Below are positions 1 through 8,706 of a stretch of 64,000 nt of DNA, piece by piece. The first letter of the stretch is position 1. Every line of letters begins with the position of its first letter. Below the pieces are notes generated by a model. It did no database searches. It saw nothing but the letters and a program-made list of their open reading frames with translations, and was not told the origin of the DNA. This DNA comes from Marispirochaeta aestuarii (GTDB lineage: Bacteria; Spirochaetota; Spirochaetia; JC444; Marispirochaetaceae). Both the position numbers and the translations under genes were made by a program. Location of the stretch: contig NZ_MWQY01000010.1 in assembly GCF_002087085.1 (NCBI RefSeq), positions 1 to 64,000 on the forward strand. Direction: 5' to 3'.

Positions 1-1
1 C

Positions 2-115
2 TTTTTCTCACGGACTGCCCGGCTCTCTGTCAGTGACAGGCTGATCTGGCTTAAGGGGATCAGTACTCCGTTAAAACAGGCGGCGGACTACCTTCCGGCC
101 TATGCCTGGGCCTGA
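2..115 (+). CDS. C-terminal tail of an unidentified protein (partial at window edge)
   Basis: A frame reads without a stop from base 2 to the TGA at 113-115 and would give a 37-residue C-terminal tail ending ADYLPAYAWA. It lies convergent to the DJ-1/PfpI gene at 142-696, leaving a 26-base gap. The tail carries no motif I recognise. It could be a chance open frame, because only 38 codons are visible. Confidence 0.3.
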   Translation, partial: FFSRTARLSVSDRLIWLKGISTPLKQAADYLPAYAWA

Positions 116-141
116 GGTATCCCCAGGGTTCGGGACACTGG

Positions 142-696
142 CTAATTTTTCTGCAGAGTCCTGGAGTGGATGTCAGCAGCGGCTGCATCTCCTGCCAGGC
201 GGGCAATAATCGCTTCAGAGAACTCCGCCGCCGTACCCGCTCCTCGGCTGGTAATTACGTTGCCGTCGATCACGACCCTCTCGGGACTGAAGTTCGCCCT
301 GGTCCACTCCTTCTCAAATCCTGGGAAGCAGGTAGCCTTTCTCGTATCCAGGATACCCAGGGGATAGAGCACCACAGCGGGGGCAGCGCAGATAGCGGCA
401 ATGAGACCGTCTTTCCTGTAAACATCTTCTATCAGCTTTACAGCCTTATCAGAAGCAGCTATGTTGGCGGCTCCCGGCATTCCACCCGGGATGATCAGGG
501 CATCTACTTCCTGACTGAAATCTTCCAGCTTTTTATCGGCGTGGACAATAATATTATGGCCGCCGGTAACCTGTAGACCGGTAACGCCAAGGGTGACGAG
601 ATCCAGGCCCGCGCGACGCAGAAAATCTATGGGGGTAACAGCCTCAACCTCTTCAAAACCGTCCGCCAGAAGAAGGGCAACTCTTTTATGTTCCAT
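142..696 (-). CDS. DJ-1/PfpI family protein (YajL/ThiJ type)
   Basis: This 184-residue cytoplasmic protein has the length and fold signature of the DJ-1 family, which includes chaperones and deglycase-type enzymes acting on glyoxal-damaged groups. The nucleophile-elbow cysteine is C103 in AICAAPAV, and the partner glutamate is E18 in GFEEVEAV, the same spacing as in human DJ-1. The motif IIPGGMPGA (about 68-76) supports the YajL/DJ-1 branch rather than PfpI proteases. The start is well set by GGAGG seven bases before the ATG. It stands alone, with the DAHP synthase gene next downstream on the same strand. The family assignment is secure but the exact substrate is not. Confidence 0.88.
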   Translation of the reverse strand: MEHKRVALLLADGFEEVEAVTPIDFLRRAGLDLVTLGVTGLQVTGGHNIIVHADKKLEDFSQEVDALIIPGGMPGAANIAASDKAVKLIEDVYRKDGLIAAICAAPAVVLYPLGILDTRKATCFPGFEKEWTRANFSPERVVIDGNVITSRGAGTAAEFSEAIIARLAGDAAAADIHSRTLQKN

Positions 697-761
697 GTCG
701 TATCCTCCATTTTTGTTGTTGTCTACTCTGGAAAATACAAATAAAACCGGTCAGGCTCAAA

Positions 762-1832
762 TCAAATGATCCCGGAAAGGGCCTCGTGGGTTTCCAGGAG
801 CATCCGTTCAGTGGCGTCCCAGCCGATACAGGCATCGGTTATGGAAACTCCGTAAATAAGCTCTGCGGGATTGCTGCCGATGGACTGGCTGCCCTCAAAG
901 AGATTGCTTTCCAGCATAAAGCCGACGACTTCGTTCAGACCCCTCCGGCGGTAGTCGGTCAGGGCCCGCAGAACCCTCTCCTGCTTGAAGGGATCTTTTC
1001 CGGAATTCATGTGGCTGCAATCGATCATAACAGCCGGATCTATCCCGCTGCCGGCGAGCATCTCCCGGGCCTCCTCCACATTCTCCTCGTAGTAATTGGG
1101 GGCGTCCCTGCCGCCCCGGAGAATTATGTGGTTATTGGGATTGCCCGTTGTGTGCAGAACACAGGTATTGCCTGCCTGGTCTATACCGATAAAACTCTGG
1201 GGATGCCGGGAAGCCTCCATGGCGTCCACTGCAAGCTTGAGATTACCGGAGGTACCGTTCTTGAAACCCACGGGCATTGAAAGACCGGAAGCCATCTGGC
1301 GGTGGGTCTGGCTCTCGGTAGTTCGCGCCCCGATTGCCGCCCAGGAAATCAGGTCGGCGATATACTGTGGGATGATCGGTTCGAGGATCTCAGACCCCAC
1401 TGGCATACCCATCTCCGTGATTTCCAGCAGGATCTGCCGGGCCTGCTTGAGTCCCTTTTCGATCTTGTAGCTTCCGTCCAGGTCGGGGTCCGTAATGAGT
1501 CCCCGCCACCCCAGCACCGTCCTGGGCTTTTCAAAATAGACCCGCATTAAAAGAAGCATACTGTCCTTTACCTTTTCCTGCAGGCCCTTCAGTCGCTCCG
1601 CGTAATCCAGGGCAACCTTTCGGCTGTGAATTGAGCAGGGACCGATGATACCGAGAAGCCGCCTGTCTTTTCCCTTCAGGATATCGACGACCTGTTTTCG
1701 GCCCGTGAAAACCGTTTCGTTGCTGGCGGGAGTAACCGGATACAACTCTTTAAGGGCTGCCGGTGAAAAGAGGGGATGGGCTTTACGTATGTGAATATCG
1801 GATAATGGATGCAGGGGACTGGCTCCAGCCAT
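762..1832 (-). CDS. aroG: 3-deoxy-7-phosphoheptulonate (DAHP) synthase, AroF/G/H class
   Basis: The enzyme condenses phosphoenolpyruvate and erythrose-4-phosphate, the first step of the shikimate pathway. At 356 residues it matches the class I (E. coli AroG-like) length. Visible family motifs are GPCSIHS with the metal-binding Cys at about 66, MRVYFEKPRT, the TDPDLDGS loop, GFKNGTSGN, IDCSHMNSGK, and a late SITDACIGW with the last metal ligand. Upstream of the ATG the sequence AAGGAAAGGA serves as ribosome site. The gene is divergent from the NagZ-type lipoprotein gene, with about 100 bases between them. Which aromatic amino acid inhibits it cannot be told. Confidence 0.93.
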   Translation of the reverse strand: MAGASPLHPLSDIHIRKAHPLFSPAALKELYPVTPASNETVFTGRKQVVDILKGKDRRLLGIIGPCSIHSRKVALDYAERLKGLQEKVKDSMLLLMRVYFEKPRTVLGWRGLITDPDLDGSYKIEKGLKQARQILLEITEMGMPVGSEILEPIIPQYIADLISWAAIGARTTESQTHRQMASGLSMPVGFKNGTSGNLKLAVDAMEASRHPQSFIGIDQAGNTCVLHTTGNPNNHIILRGGRDAPNYYEENVEEAREMLAGSGIDPAVMIDCSHMNSGKDPFKQERVLRALTDYRRRGLNEVVGFMLESNLFEGSQSIGSNPAELIYGVSITDACIGWDATERMLLETHEALSGII

Positions 1833-1857
1833 GGTTATTCCTTTCCTTGTGTTCTTA

Positions 1858-1885
1858 TTGACAGGTACGTGGCATGGAGTATACC
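1858..1885 (+). promoter_or_regulatory. Putative sigma-70 promoter for the NagZ-type gene, in a divergent intergenic region
   Basis: TTGACA (1858-1863) is followed after 16 bases by TATACC (1880-1885), pointing toward the lipoprotein gene at 1935. The inverted repeat CAGGTA/TACCTG lies across the spacer and -10. On the opposite strand TTGTAT-N18-TATACT could serve the DAHP synthase gene. These are consensus-matching reads only. Confidence 0.4.
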
Positions 1886-1934
1886 TGTTTTAGTATGGTA
1901 AATACAAGCATCCCGATTGCACAAGGCCGGGTCT

Positions 1935-3236
1935 ATGGTTTACAAAAGGTACATGAGCCGATTTCTGCTGCCCCTTGCAGCCGTCCTACTCCTGTTTAGC
2001 TCCTGCACAGGTCTGCAGGAATCCACCGCCTCAGCTTCATACCCGATACGGGAGAAGCAGGAAAAGCCTGCACCCTCAGGGGAAGCAGACAGCGCGGCGG
2101 ATCAGAAAGGGGTTGCAGTAAAGCCGGAACTACCGGCAACCGCTGAAGATGAAAAGAAGCCCGAATCAGCGCCGGACCCGTTGGCTGCATACCTTGACCG
2201 GATGGACATAAAGCGACAGATCGGCCAGCTTTTTCTGGTGGAAGTACGGCACCCGGAAACCGGACAGCTCATCACAAGGATGAACGAAGCCTTCCGGGAA
2301 TGGGCCGCGGATCTTCAGCCCGGGGGATACATCCTTTTCGCCGATAATCTGAGAAATCCCCAGCAGACCAGAGAGCTGATTGCAGATCTCCAAAGCCTGA
2401 CGACTATTCCTCCCTTCATCGCCCTGGATGAGGAGGGAGGTGTGGTCAGTCGGCTCACCGCAGTTCCCGCCATGGGCGGGATCCCGGTACCATCTGCCCG
2501 GGTCATCGGTGCCTCAGGATACACAGCAAAAGCCCGGGAAGCTGCCAGAACCATTGCGAAACAACTCAAGGACCTGGGCTTCTCCGTAAACTTTGCGCCG
2601 GTGGCGGATATTCACATTCCCGGAACCGGCGGTACCATGGGTGAAAGGAGTTACGGGACCGAAGCGCAGCTGGTTTCACGGATGGCGTGCGCCTTTTCCA
2701 AAACTCTGGAAGACGAGGGAATACTCTCGGTGGCCAAACACTTTCCCGGTCACGGTGCAGCCTACGGTGATTCCCATACAGAGAAAACCGTGCTGGACGC
2801 CTCCCGGGAGATTCTGACCCGGCGGGAGATGCTTCCCTTTTCAGCACTAATAAAGCAGGGAATCGGCGGTATCATGACCGGGCACATTATCGTGCCTTCC
2901 CTCGATAATTCCGGAAAGCCTGCCAGTCTTTCCGGAATTATCAGCAGGAATCTTCTCAGGGATGAGATGGATTATAATGGACTCGTTTTTACAGACAGTC
3001 TGAGGATGGGCGGAGTTACCGCTTTTTATAATGCTGTCGAACTGCCGCTCCTGGCTTTTGAAGCCGGAGCGGATATCCTGCTGATGCCTGTAGCGGCGCT
3101 GGAATCCCGGCAAAGACTCCTGGAAGCCCTGGAGACAGGAAGAATCCCGCAGCAGAGGCTCAGGGAATCCCTCAATCGAATAGCCCTGGCCAAAAGAAAA
3201 TTCCTGTCTCCCGACGATATTACTCCATCCCCCTAA
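1935..3236 (+). CDS. NagZ-type beta-N-acetylhexosaminidase (GH3), lipoprotein
   Basis: This family 3 glycoside hydrolase removes N-acetylglucosamine from muropeptides or chitin-type sugars. The NagZ hallmark KHFPGHG sits in VAKHFPGHGAAYGDSH (the His loop that supplies the acid/base), and the nucleophile Asp is in GLVFTDSLRMGGV. The N-terminus is a lipoprotein signal with a hydrophobic run ending LLLFSSC, followed by a low-complexity Lys/Glu/Pro linker of about 70 residues before the catalytic domain. E. coli NagZ is cytosolic, so membrane anchoring here suggests a periplasmic or surface role. The start is uncertain: ATG 1935 and ATG 1953 both keep the signal peptide, and an in-frame TTG lies at 1917. 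Its stop overlaps the acyl-CoA synthetase stop by four bases. Confidence 0.85.
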   Translation: MVYKRYMSRFLLPLAAVLLLFSSCTGLQESTASASYPIREKQEKPAPSGEADSAADQKGVAVKPELPATAEDEKKPESAPDPLAAYLDRMDIKRQIGQLFLVEVRHPETGQLITRMNEAFREWAADLQPGGYILFADNLRNPQQTRELIADLQSLTTIPPFIALDEEGGVVSRLTAVPAMGGIPVPSARVIGASGYTAKAREAARTIAKQLKDLGFSVNFAPVADIHIPGTGGTMGERSYGTEAQLVSRMACAFSKTLEDEGILSVAKHFPGHGAAYGDSHTEKTVLDASREILTRREMLPFSALIKQGIGGIMTGHIIVPSLDNSGKPASLSGIISRNLLRDEMDYNGLVFTDSLRMGGVTAFYNAVELPLLAFEAGADILLMPVAALESRQRLLEALETGRIPQQRLRESLNRIALAKRKFLSPDDITPSP

Positions 3237-4954
3237 GTACCGCCCTGGTCTTTTCCCTGGTCGGAATCATCATTTCCATGCCGGTGGAGGGCATCGTAGA
3301 GAAAGCGTTTTATTTTCTGAGTCGGCGTCTTCTCGAAAGGATCCTTCTGCTCGATAAACTTCCCGATCCTGGAGAAGCTGCTCAGGCGCGCATTCACCGA
3401 CTTTCGCAGTTCGTTCAGATACTCCCCTATCTCCCGGGGAACATCAGCGGCGGATTCGGCCATGTTGTGGAGATGCTCCTTGAAGGCGTCGTAATTAATA
3501 TGTATCCGTGCGCTCAGCTCGCCCTGGTCCTGAAACACCAGGGAGTCCTCTACGAAATCAAAGCTGTTGATAATGGACTCTATGGCCTCGGGATAGATGT
3601 TCTCGCCGCTGGGTCCCAGGATCATGTTCTTCATGCGTCCCTTTATGTACAGACGACCCTCTGCATCGAAGACCCCTAAATCCCCGGTGTGAAACCAGCC
3701 ATCCCCGTCGATTACCTCAGCGGTTCGTTTCGGATCCTTGTAATAGCCCTGCATTACGATGGGGCCCCGTACAAGGATCTCCCCCTCCCCGTTTTCCGCA
3801 TTTGGTTCTGAGATTTTAACCTCGATACCCTCGATGGGTTTACCCGTTGAGCGGGCCTTCATGTTCGGATTGTCAGCCCCGGCAATAAGGGGTGAAGTTT
3901 CCGTCAGGCCGTAGCCGATGGCATAGGGGAATCTGGCTTCGATCAGAAAATCCTCTACCTCCGGAGCAAGAGCTGCACCGCCGATACCGAAGAAATAGAG
4001 GCGTCCTCCAAAGGCCTTCCTGAGTTTCTTGCCCGCCAGCCGGTTCAGGATTATACGTCCCGGAGTTGTCCCGTGGAGACGCCGCAGCAGTGGACTCTTC
4101 CTGAAGGAGGGCAGTACACTTTGACGGTAAAGCTTCTCAATGAGCAGGGGAACCGAGAGAATCAGGTGGGGACGTACTTTTTTAAGGGCCGGCATCAGAA
4201 CCGTAGCCGACGGCGGCCGCCGCAGATAGTAAACCGCACAGCCCATAAAAAGAGGGATAATAAAACCGATGGTGCACTCATAGGTATGCGCAAGAGGAAG
4301 GATGGAGAGCATCGACTCCCCTGCCTGTATGCCGGGTATTACGCTTGTCTTTTCAGCATCAAAAATGATGTTGCGGTTTGTGAGCACCACCCCCTTGGAG
4401 TGGCCCGTCGTTCCGGAGGTATAGATAATGACTGCCGGATCATCGGGATTTCCGGTGTAGCTGAAACCCGCTTCCGGCAGAAAATCTTCTCGAGAAAGAG
4501 CCTCTGCCGCGGCGATGGATTCGCCTTCCAGGGAGCCAAGGGGCGCAAAAGAGTCTATCAGATAGAGACCCGTGTCCGGGCCACAGACGTCCGCAGCTTC
4601 CAGTTTGGGAACCATACGCTTTGAAATAAAACAGGCTTTGATCTCTGCATGTGTAAAAATGGCAGACACATCCTGAGGCGGAAAATCCGGCAGAACCGGG
4701 ACAACGATCCCTCCAGCGCGGTTTATGGCCATATAGGCAATTCCCCAGTTCGGCATATTTTCGCTCAGAAGTCCTATCCGGTCTCCGGGAGCTATTCCGT
4801 CCGAGACCAGCCGGGCGGCAAGCCGGTCCACCAGATCCGTACATTCCGAATAGCTGAGGGGCTCTTCCCCGGCAAAGCCGAGGGCGGGATAATCCGGGTA
4901 GGCCGCAGCCGTGTTGAAGAGCACATGGTTGAGCATATTCGCGTGTGTGTTCAT
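3233..4954 (-). CDS. Long-chain acyl-CoA synthetase / AMP-dependent ligase
   Basis: This adenylate-forming enzyme activates a fatty acid with ATP and joins it to CoA. It contains the AMP-binding P-loop YTSGTTGHSKGVVLTNRN, the GYGLTETSP motif, and the hinge region GWFHTGDLG...GRLYIKGRMKNMI, ending in the GENIYPEAIE stretch typical of long-chain ligases. AGGAGAAGGT just before ATG 4954 fixes the start at MNTHANML and gives 573 residues. The upstream in-frame extension is inside the neighbouring hydrolase gene and is rejected. It follows the WalJ-type gene by eight bases and is probably co-transcribed with it. Acid chain length is unknown. Confidence 0.9.
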   Translation of the reverse strand: MNTHANMLNHVLFNTAAAYPDYPALGFAGEEPLSYSECTDLVDRLAARLVSDGIAPGDRIGLLSENMPNWGIAYMAINRAGGIVVPVLPDFPPQDVSAIFTHAEIKACFISKRMVPKLEAADVCGPDTGLYLIDSFAPLGSLEGESIAAAEALSREDFLPEAGFSYTGNPDDPAVIIYTSGTTGHSKGVVLTNRNIIFDAEKTSVIPGIQAGESMLSILPLAHTYECTIGFIIPLFMGCAVYYLRRPPSATVLMPALKKVRPHLILSVPLLIEKLYRQSVLPSFRKSPLLRRLHGTTPGRIILNRLAGKKLRKAFGGRLYFFGIGGAALAPEVEDFLIEARFPYAIGYGLTETSPLIAGADNPNMKARSTGKPIEGIEVKISEPNAENGEGEILVRGPIVMQGYYKDPKRTAEVIDGDGWFHTGDLGVFDAEGRLYIKGRMKNMILGPSGENIYPEAIESIINSFDFVEDSLVFQDQGELSARIHINYDAFKEHLHNMAESAADVPREIGEYLNELRKSVNARLSSFSRIGKFIEQKDPFEKTPTQKIKRFLYDALHRHGNDDSDQGKDQGGT

Positions 4955-4962
4955 ACCTTCTC

Positions 4963-5769
4963 CTAGAGGCTTATCGTCATTTTCAGCCCGGGGACAAAGT
5001 CCCCGGTACAAAGCTCTCCCCGGTCCAGAACGCGGCAGTCCATATCCGCAGCCCGCGAAGAGGCTATACTCTCCCGGACTTTTTCCGGAGTATTGTTGTT
5101 GTGGGACAGGTGACACATAAAGACCCTGTCCGGCTTCCTTCTATTCTCGCTGATCTCGGATAGAAAATCCACTGCCTGCTGATTGGACAGGTGACCCCAT
5201 TTTGACGCGATGCGCCGTTTCAGGCTCGCCGGATAGGGTCCGCTTGACAGCATCTCGGGATCGTAATTGGCTTCAAGAAAGAGGACCCGGCTGGTGGATA
5301 CCAGGTGGAACATTTCGTCGGAGAGCTCCCCGGTATCCGTAAGAACAGTAAAGCGCTCTCCCTGAATGGAAAAACTGTAGGCCACAGGACGATCTACGTC
5401 ATGAAAGGTGGAGAAAGGAAGGCAGCTGCACCAGGAAAAACTGTGCTCCTTTCCCGGTTGCATTGTGTATAGGCCCGGCAGTTTTCCAACGGAATCAGGC
5501 AGGGTCAGACCGGAGGCGGTAAACATTGGTATCTTGAGTCTTCTGCACAGGGCCCCCGCCCCTTTCATATGGTCGCCATGGGTGTGGGTCAGGAAGAGTC
5601 CATCCACGGAATCAGGAGAAATCCCGGCCCGGTCCATCCGCGCCAGGGCCTCCCTGACGCTGAAGCCGTTGTCCACAATTACGGACCGTCCCCGGCAGGA
5701 AAAAACGTAGGCATTAGCAGAAGAGCCGCTGCCGAGAACGGCATAGCGGACCGCGTTTTTTTCCGTCAA
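4963..5769 (-). CDS. WalJ/YycJ-type metallo-beta-lactamase-fold hydrolase
   Basis: This 268-residue protein has the two-metal site THTHGDH at about residues 61-67 and the later ligands in FHDVDRP, VLTDTG and the C-terminal LSHNNN. The stretch FLEANYDPEML..GPYP..LKRRI and the GHLSN motif mark the YycJ/WalJ subgroup, 5'-exonuclease-like proteins implicated in DNA repair and cell-wall control in Firmicutes. It overlaps the preceding ArsC/Spx gene by four bases (ATGA), so these two and the acyl-CoA synthetase probably form one operon. The fold is certain; the substrate is inferred from subgroup features only. Confidence 0.87.
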   Translation of the reverse strand: MTEKNAVRYAVLGSGSSANAYVFSCRGRSVIVDNGFSVREALARMDRAGISPDSVDGLFLTHTHGDHMKGAGALCRRLKIPMFTASGLTLPDSVGKLPGLYTMQPGKEHSFSWCSCLPFSTFHDVDRPVAYSFSIQGERFTVLTDTGELSDEMFHLVSTSRVLFLEANYDPEMLSSGPYPASLKRRIASKWGHLSNQQAVDFLSEISENRRKPDRVFMCHLSHNNNTPEKVRESIASSRAADMDCRVLDRGELCTGDFVPGLKMTISL

Positions 5770-6110
5770 CGTTCTTGCTCGATCCAGGCCTGCCAGGTTT
5801 CCAGGGCAAGGCCGATGGTTGCGTCTTTTCCGTTCCGGACAACCGGCGTTTTTAAAAGCAGTGGGTTCTCAAGAACTTCTTCTTCGGGATCAAATTCCAT
5901 ATAAGCCATTCCCTTGTCCTTGTAAGCCCTGCTCTCGGGATCGACAAGATTATCCCGCCCAACAGCCCGGGCAATATTCGATAGCTCCCCGGGGGAGATG
6001 CCCTTCTCCCTGAGGTCTACCTGATGGGGAGTAATACCCCGTTCCTTGAAAAACCTGACCGCCTTCTGGGTGTTCTTGCACTTCTTTGTGCCGAATATCT
6101 GAATTGTCAT
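5766..6110 (-). CDS. ArsC/Spx-family thioredoxin-fold protein
   Basis: This 114-residue protein begins IQIFGTKKCKNTQKAVRFFKERG, giving the CKNT active-site start (Cys at about 11) of the arsenate-reductase-like family. LLKTPVVRNGK follows, with the conserved cis-proline (TPVV). Length and motif fit YffB/Spx/ArsC relatives; the arsenate-binding arginine pattern is not clear enough to call an arsenate reductase, so the substrate is open. GAGG lies about ten bases before the ATG. It heads the operon with the WalJ-type hydrolase and the acyl-CoA synthetase. Confidence 0.8.
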   Translation of the reverse strand: MTIQIFGTKKCKNTQKAVRFFKERGITPHQVDLREKGISPGELSNIARAVGRDNLVDPESRAYKDKGMAYMEFDPEEEVLENPLLLKTPVVRNGKDATIGLALETWQAWIEQER

Positions 6111-6148
6111 ACAGCTGTATCCTCTATATAAGGATTAGGGAGAGAATA

Positions 6149-6409
6149 TCAGTCTGTGAAGGGGATTACAAGGCGCCAAAGGAAGACTAGTCCTTCTTCC
6201 AGGACCGTTCCGGCAGCTTCATGACCTAGAATCATTGGCTCCCGGACAACAAAGGGTCCGATTTTACCGTGCTGGTAGTAGTGAATATCGCTTCCGCAGA
6301 TACCCACCGCCCCGACGGCGATTCGGACATCCCGTGGACCCAGTTCTTCCTGTATGTCCACGTCCTGAAGGGAAATTTCACCCTTCTTTTGTAAAACCAG
6401 CGCCTTCAT
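6149..6409 (-). pseudogene. Truncated zinc-dependent alcohol/polyol dehydrogenase (N-terminal 70 residues only)
   Basis: The product is 86 residues against about 350 for the family. Residues 1-70 match the start of sorbitol/xylitol-type dehydrogenases: the catalytic zinc Cys in [13 protein letters not shown] and the [10 protein letters not shown] motif. After VLEEG the sequence turns into an unrelated 15-residue tail and stops, so half the zinc site, the structural zinc loop and the whole NAD domain are missing. The GGGAGGAG ribosome site and ATG are intact, so a non-functional peptide may still be made. It lies 13 bases downstream of the HMG-CoA reductase gene on the same strand. Confidence 0.8.
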
Positions 6410-6422
6410 GGTCTCCTCCCTC

Positions 6423-7724
6423 TTATTTTTCTCCCCTGGCCAGGGCTACATGGCTGTCCGCCATCTCATATCCCGCCGCCTGGGCACAGGCAGTGTTCAG
6501 GTCCAGGGCGGCAACGGCGGTGCAGCAGATCTCCGCCAGGCGCTTTACATTTTCGTTATCATCAGGACTGGTGCCGATTTCTCCACAGCCGAGAAGCTTG
6601 AGGGCCTCCCGGGCAGTACCGAAGTTTGTCCCTCCGCCGATGGTCGCGATCTCCAGGGAGGGCATGGAAACCATGAAGTGGAGTCCCCCCTCCACGGCGT
6701 CGGCCTGGACAAAGGCGGCGGAGCTCGAGACGACATGGGCCATGTCCTGGCCGGTGGCGGCGAAAAACGCAGCCAGCGCATTGGCGGCGTTTACATTGAA
6801 ACCGCTTATGGTTCCGCTCAAGGTGGAGCCCAGATAACACTTATGAAAAACCACCCGCTCAACACTCCTGCTGGTCACCCCTTTCTTGAAAACCTTCTGG
6901 AGGACCTCTTCGGGAACAAAGACCTCGGCATGAACGCTTTTTCCCCGGCCCTGCAGTATGTTGATATGGGAAGCCTTTTTATCGGTACACAGGTTGCTGG
7001 ATATGGTTATGAGCTTCCAGCCCTCCAGATCCTTCAGAATCCTCCGGGCGATATCGGCGGAGGCCTTGGTAACGCCGTTCATTCCCATGGCATCGCCGGT
7101 CTTGCAGACCATCCTGAGGAAGACTTTTGTTCCCAGCTGATAGGGTTCGATATATTCCAGGCGGACGAAGGGGTCTTTAATCTCCTTGTTCAGCTCCTGT
7201 ATCAGATCCCTGTCCTCCTGGACACGGATACAGAATTTTTTGGCGGCGTCGATATCGGGGGCCTCCAGGAGGGGCGCCCTGCTCATTCCGTCAAAGGTCA
7301 CCTGGGTACGGATTCCCCCCGACATGTTTATGGCCTTGACACCCCGCTGCACTCCGGCGACAAGAGCAGCTTCGTTGGTTGCCAGGGGAAGGTAGTATTC
7401 GCCTTTTGCATACTCCCCGCTGATTTTAACCGGTCCGGCCAGTCCCATGGGTATCAGGGCGGCCCCGACCTTCATTTCAATTCCCGTAAGAAGGTGCCCC
7501 TCCGAGAGTCCGGAGTTATCCAGCCTCGAGTTTTTAATCAGATCGAGGCTGACGCCGGTGCTTTCTTCCGCGACGGAGCAGCGAATCCGGGCTGCATCAT
7601 GACAGGCATCCTGAAGACGGGATGCATCGGAATCATATACCTCGTTAAATATCATTGTCTCCAGATGCTGCTGCTTTATTTCACCTTCAGCAAACCTGTC
7701 CTTTATTTCTTTGAGCTTGTCCAC
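6423..7724 (-). CDS. mvaA: Hydroxymethylglutaryl-CoA reductase, class I-like
   Basis: The enzyme interconverts HMG-CoA and mevalonate using NAD(P)H. The 433-residue protein carries all four catalytic residues in class I-like contexts: E118 in [11 protein letters not shown]249 in [11 protein letters not shown]327 in GQDMAHV and H425 in ADSHVALAR. The cofactor motif DAMGMN and the GGGTNFGTA loop also fit class I. No N-terminal membrane domain is present, as expected for a prokaryotic enzyme. The HMG-CoA lyase gene lies 13 bases upstream on the same strand. That pairing resembles the mvaA-mvaB mevalonate-degradation operon of Pseudomonas mevalonii, although that reductase is class II. Biosynthetic use remains possible; no other mevalonate-pathway gene is in the window. 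Confidence 0.93.
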   Translation of the reverse strand: MDKLKEIKDRFAEGEIKQQHLETMIFNEVYDSDASRLQDACHDAARIRCSVAEESTGVSLDLIKNSRLDNSGLSEGHLLTGIEMKVGAALIPMGLAGPVKISGEYAKGEYYLPLATNEAALVAGVQRGVKAINMSGGIRTQVTFDGMSRAPLLEAPDIDAAKKFCIRVQEDRDLIQELNKEIKDPFVRLEYIEPYQLGTKVFLRMVCKTGDAMGMNGVTKASADIARRILKDLEGWKLITISSNLCTDKKASHINILQGRGKSVHAEVFVPEEVLQKVFKKGVTSRSVERVVFHKCYLGSTLSGTISGFNVNAANALAAFFAATGQDMAHVVSSSAAFVQADAVEGGLHFMVSMPSLEIATIGGGTNFGTAREALKLLGCGEIGTSPDDNENVKRLAEICCTAVAALDLNTACAQAAGYEMADSHVALARGEK

Positions 7725-7737
7725 CCTTTACCTCCTT

Positions 7738-8628
7738 TTAAGCCGTGTGTTCGTAGGCACTCAATCCTTTTGCAAAGTCTCCGGCCTTCGTAATTTTCTC
7801 AAGATCTATACCGGTTTCAAGCCCCAGACGGTGCAGCATGTCCACCAGGGTTTCGGTAGCTATGTTTCCCGTAGCCCCCGGCGCATAGGGGCAGCCCCCG
7901 AGTCCCCCGGCGGCGGAGTCGATTACATCGATACCTGCCTGGAGGGAGACGAGCACATTGGCAAACTCGATCCCCGAAGCCCGATGAAAATGGGCCGCAA
8001 GGCTCGCTTTTTTAAGCTGTTCCCGGACCCTGCTGCCCACCTCGTAGGCAGAAACCGGCCCGGCCATCCCGGTGGTGTCCCCCAGGGATATCTCGTAGGA
8101 GCCGTACTCCTCCAGCTTCTTCGCGATATCAACAACCTTTTCTACCGGTATTGCCCCCTCCATGGGGCATCCGTAGGCGGTCCCGATGTATGATCTGACA
8201 CGTACCCCGTGGGAGGCGGCGTATTCATTTATCCTCTTCATCTCTTCCAGGGATTCTGCGACACTCATGTTCAGGTTCTTGGTATTGTGACTCTCGCTGG
8301 AACTCATGATGGTAACGACTTCCTTCAAACCGGCGTCAACAGCGCGTTCCAGTCCCTTGAAATTGGGGATCAGGGCGTTGTAGGTGATTCCCTCCCGCCG
8401 ACTTATTCCATTCAGTACATCCACGGCATCCGCCATCTGGGGGACCCACCGGGGATGTACAAAACTTGTTACCTCGATGCGGCGGCACCCCGCGTCCTGC
8501 AGCATCTCCACAAGCCTGATCTTGTCGCCGGTGGCAATAAAATCCGGTTCATTCTGCAGACCGTCCCTGGGACCCACCTCAAAGATGCTTACCTTTTTAA
8601 AATCAATATGGAGATCCGACAATCCCAT
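7738..8628 (-). CDS. mvaB: Hydroxymethylglutaryl-CoA lyase
   Basis: The enzyme splits HMG-CoA into acetyl-CoA and acetoacetate. The 296-residue TIM barrel starts with the substrate motif VGPRDGLQNEP (catalytic Arg and Asp) and has the metal pair HFH in AAHFHRASGIEFAN. It ends with the diagnostic DSAAGGLGGCPYAPGATGN loop, whose Cys is the catalytic thiol. In typical lyases the metal motif is followed by Asp-Thr-Tyr-Gly; here it reads Arg-Ala-Ser-Gly, an unusual change next to the active site, so a shifted acyl-CoA specificity is possible. It is co-directional with the reductase gene and sits between it and a GntR regulator, suggesting regulated catabolic use. Confidence 0.87.
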   Translation of the reverse strand: MGLSDLHIDFKKVSIFEVGPRDGLQNEPDFIATGDKIRLVEMLQDAGCRRIEVTSFVHPRWVPQMADAVDVLNGISRREGITYNALIPNFKGLERAVDAGLKEVVTIMSSSESHNTKNLNMSVAESLEEMKRINEYAASHGVRVRSYIGTAYGCPMEGAIPVEKVVDIAKKLEEYGSYEISLGDTTGMAGPVSAYEVGSRVREQLKKASLAAHFHRASGIEFANVLVSLQAGIDVIDSAAGGLGGCPYAPGATGNIATETLVDMLHRLGLETGIDLEKITKAGDFAKGLSAYEHTA

Positions 8629-8706
8629 CTAAATCCTCCCTGTTGTAAGGCATTCTAAAACTGCCCTTCTTCAGAATGCTACTATCATTATCCTGCTGAC
8701 GCAATT

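Noticed and set aside
4955-5116. N-terminal extension of the acyl-CoA synthetase frame
   Set aside because: It lies inside the WalJ-type gene in another frame; a strong ribosome site directly precedes ATG 4954.
6408-7793. 461-codon open frame on the plus strand
   Set aside because: Shadow of HMG-CoA reductase, which has all catalytic residues on the other strand.
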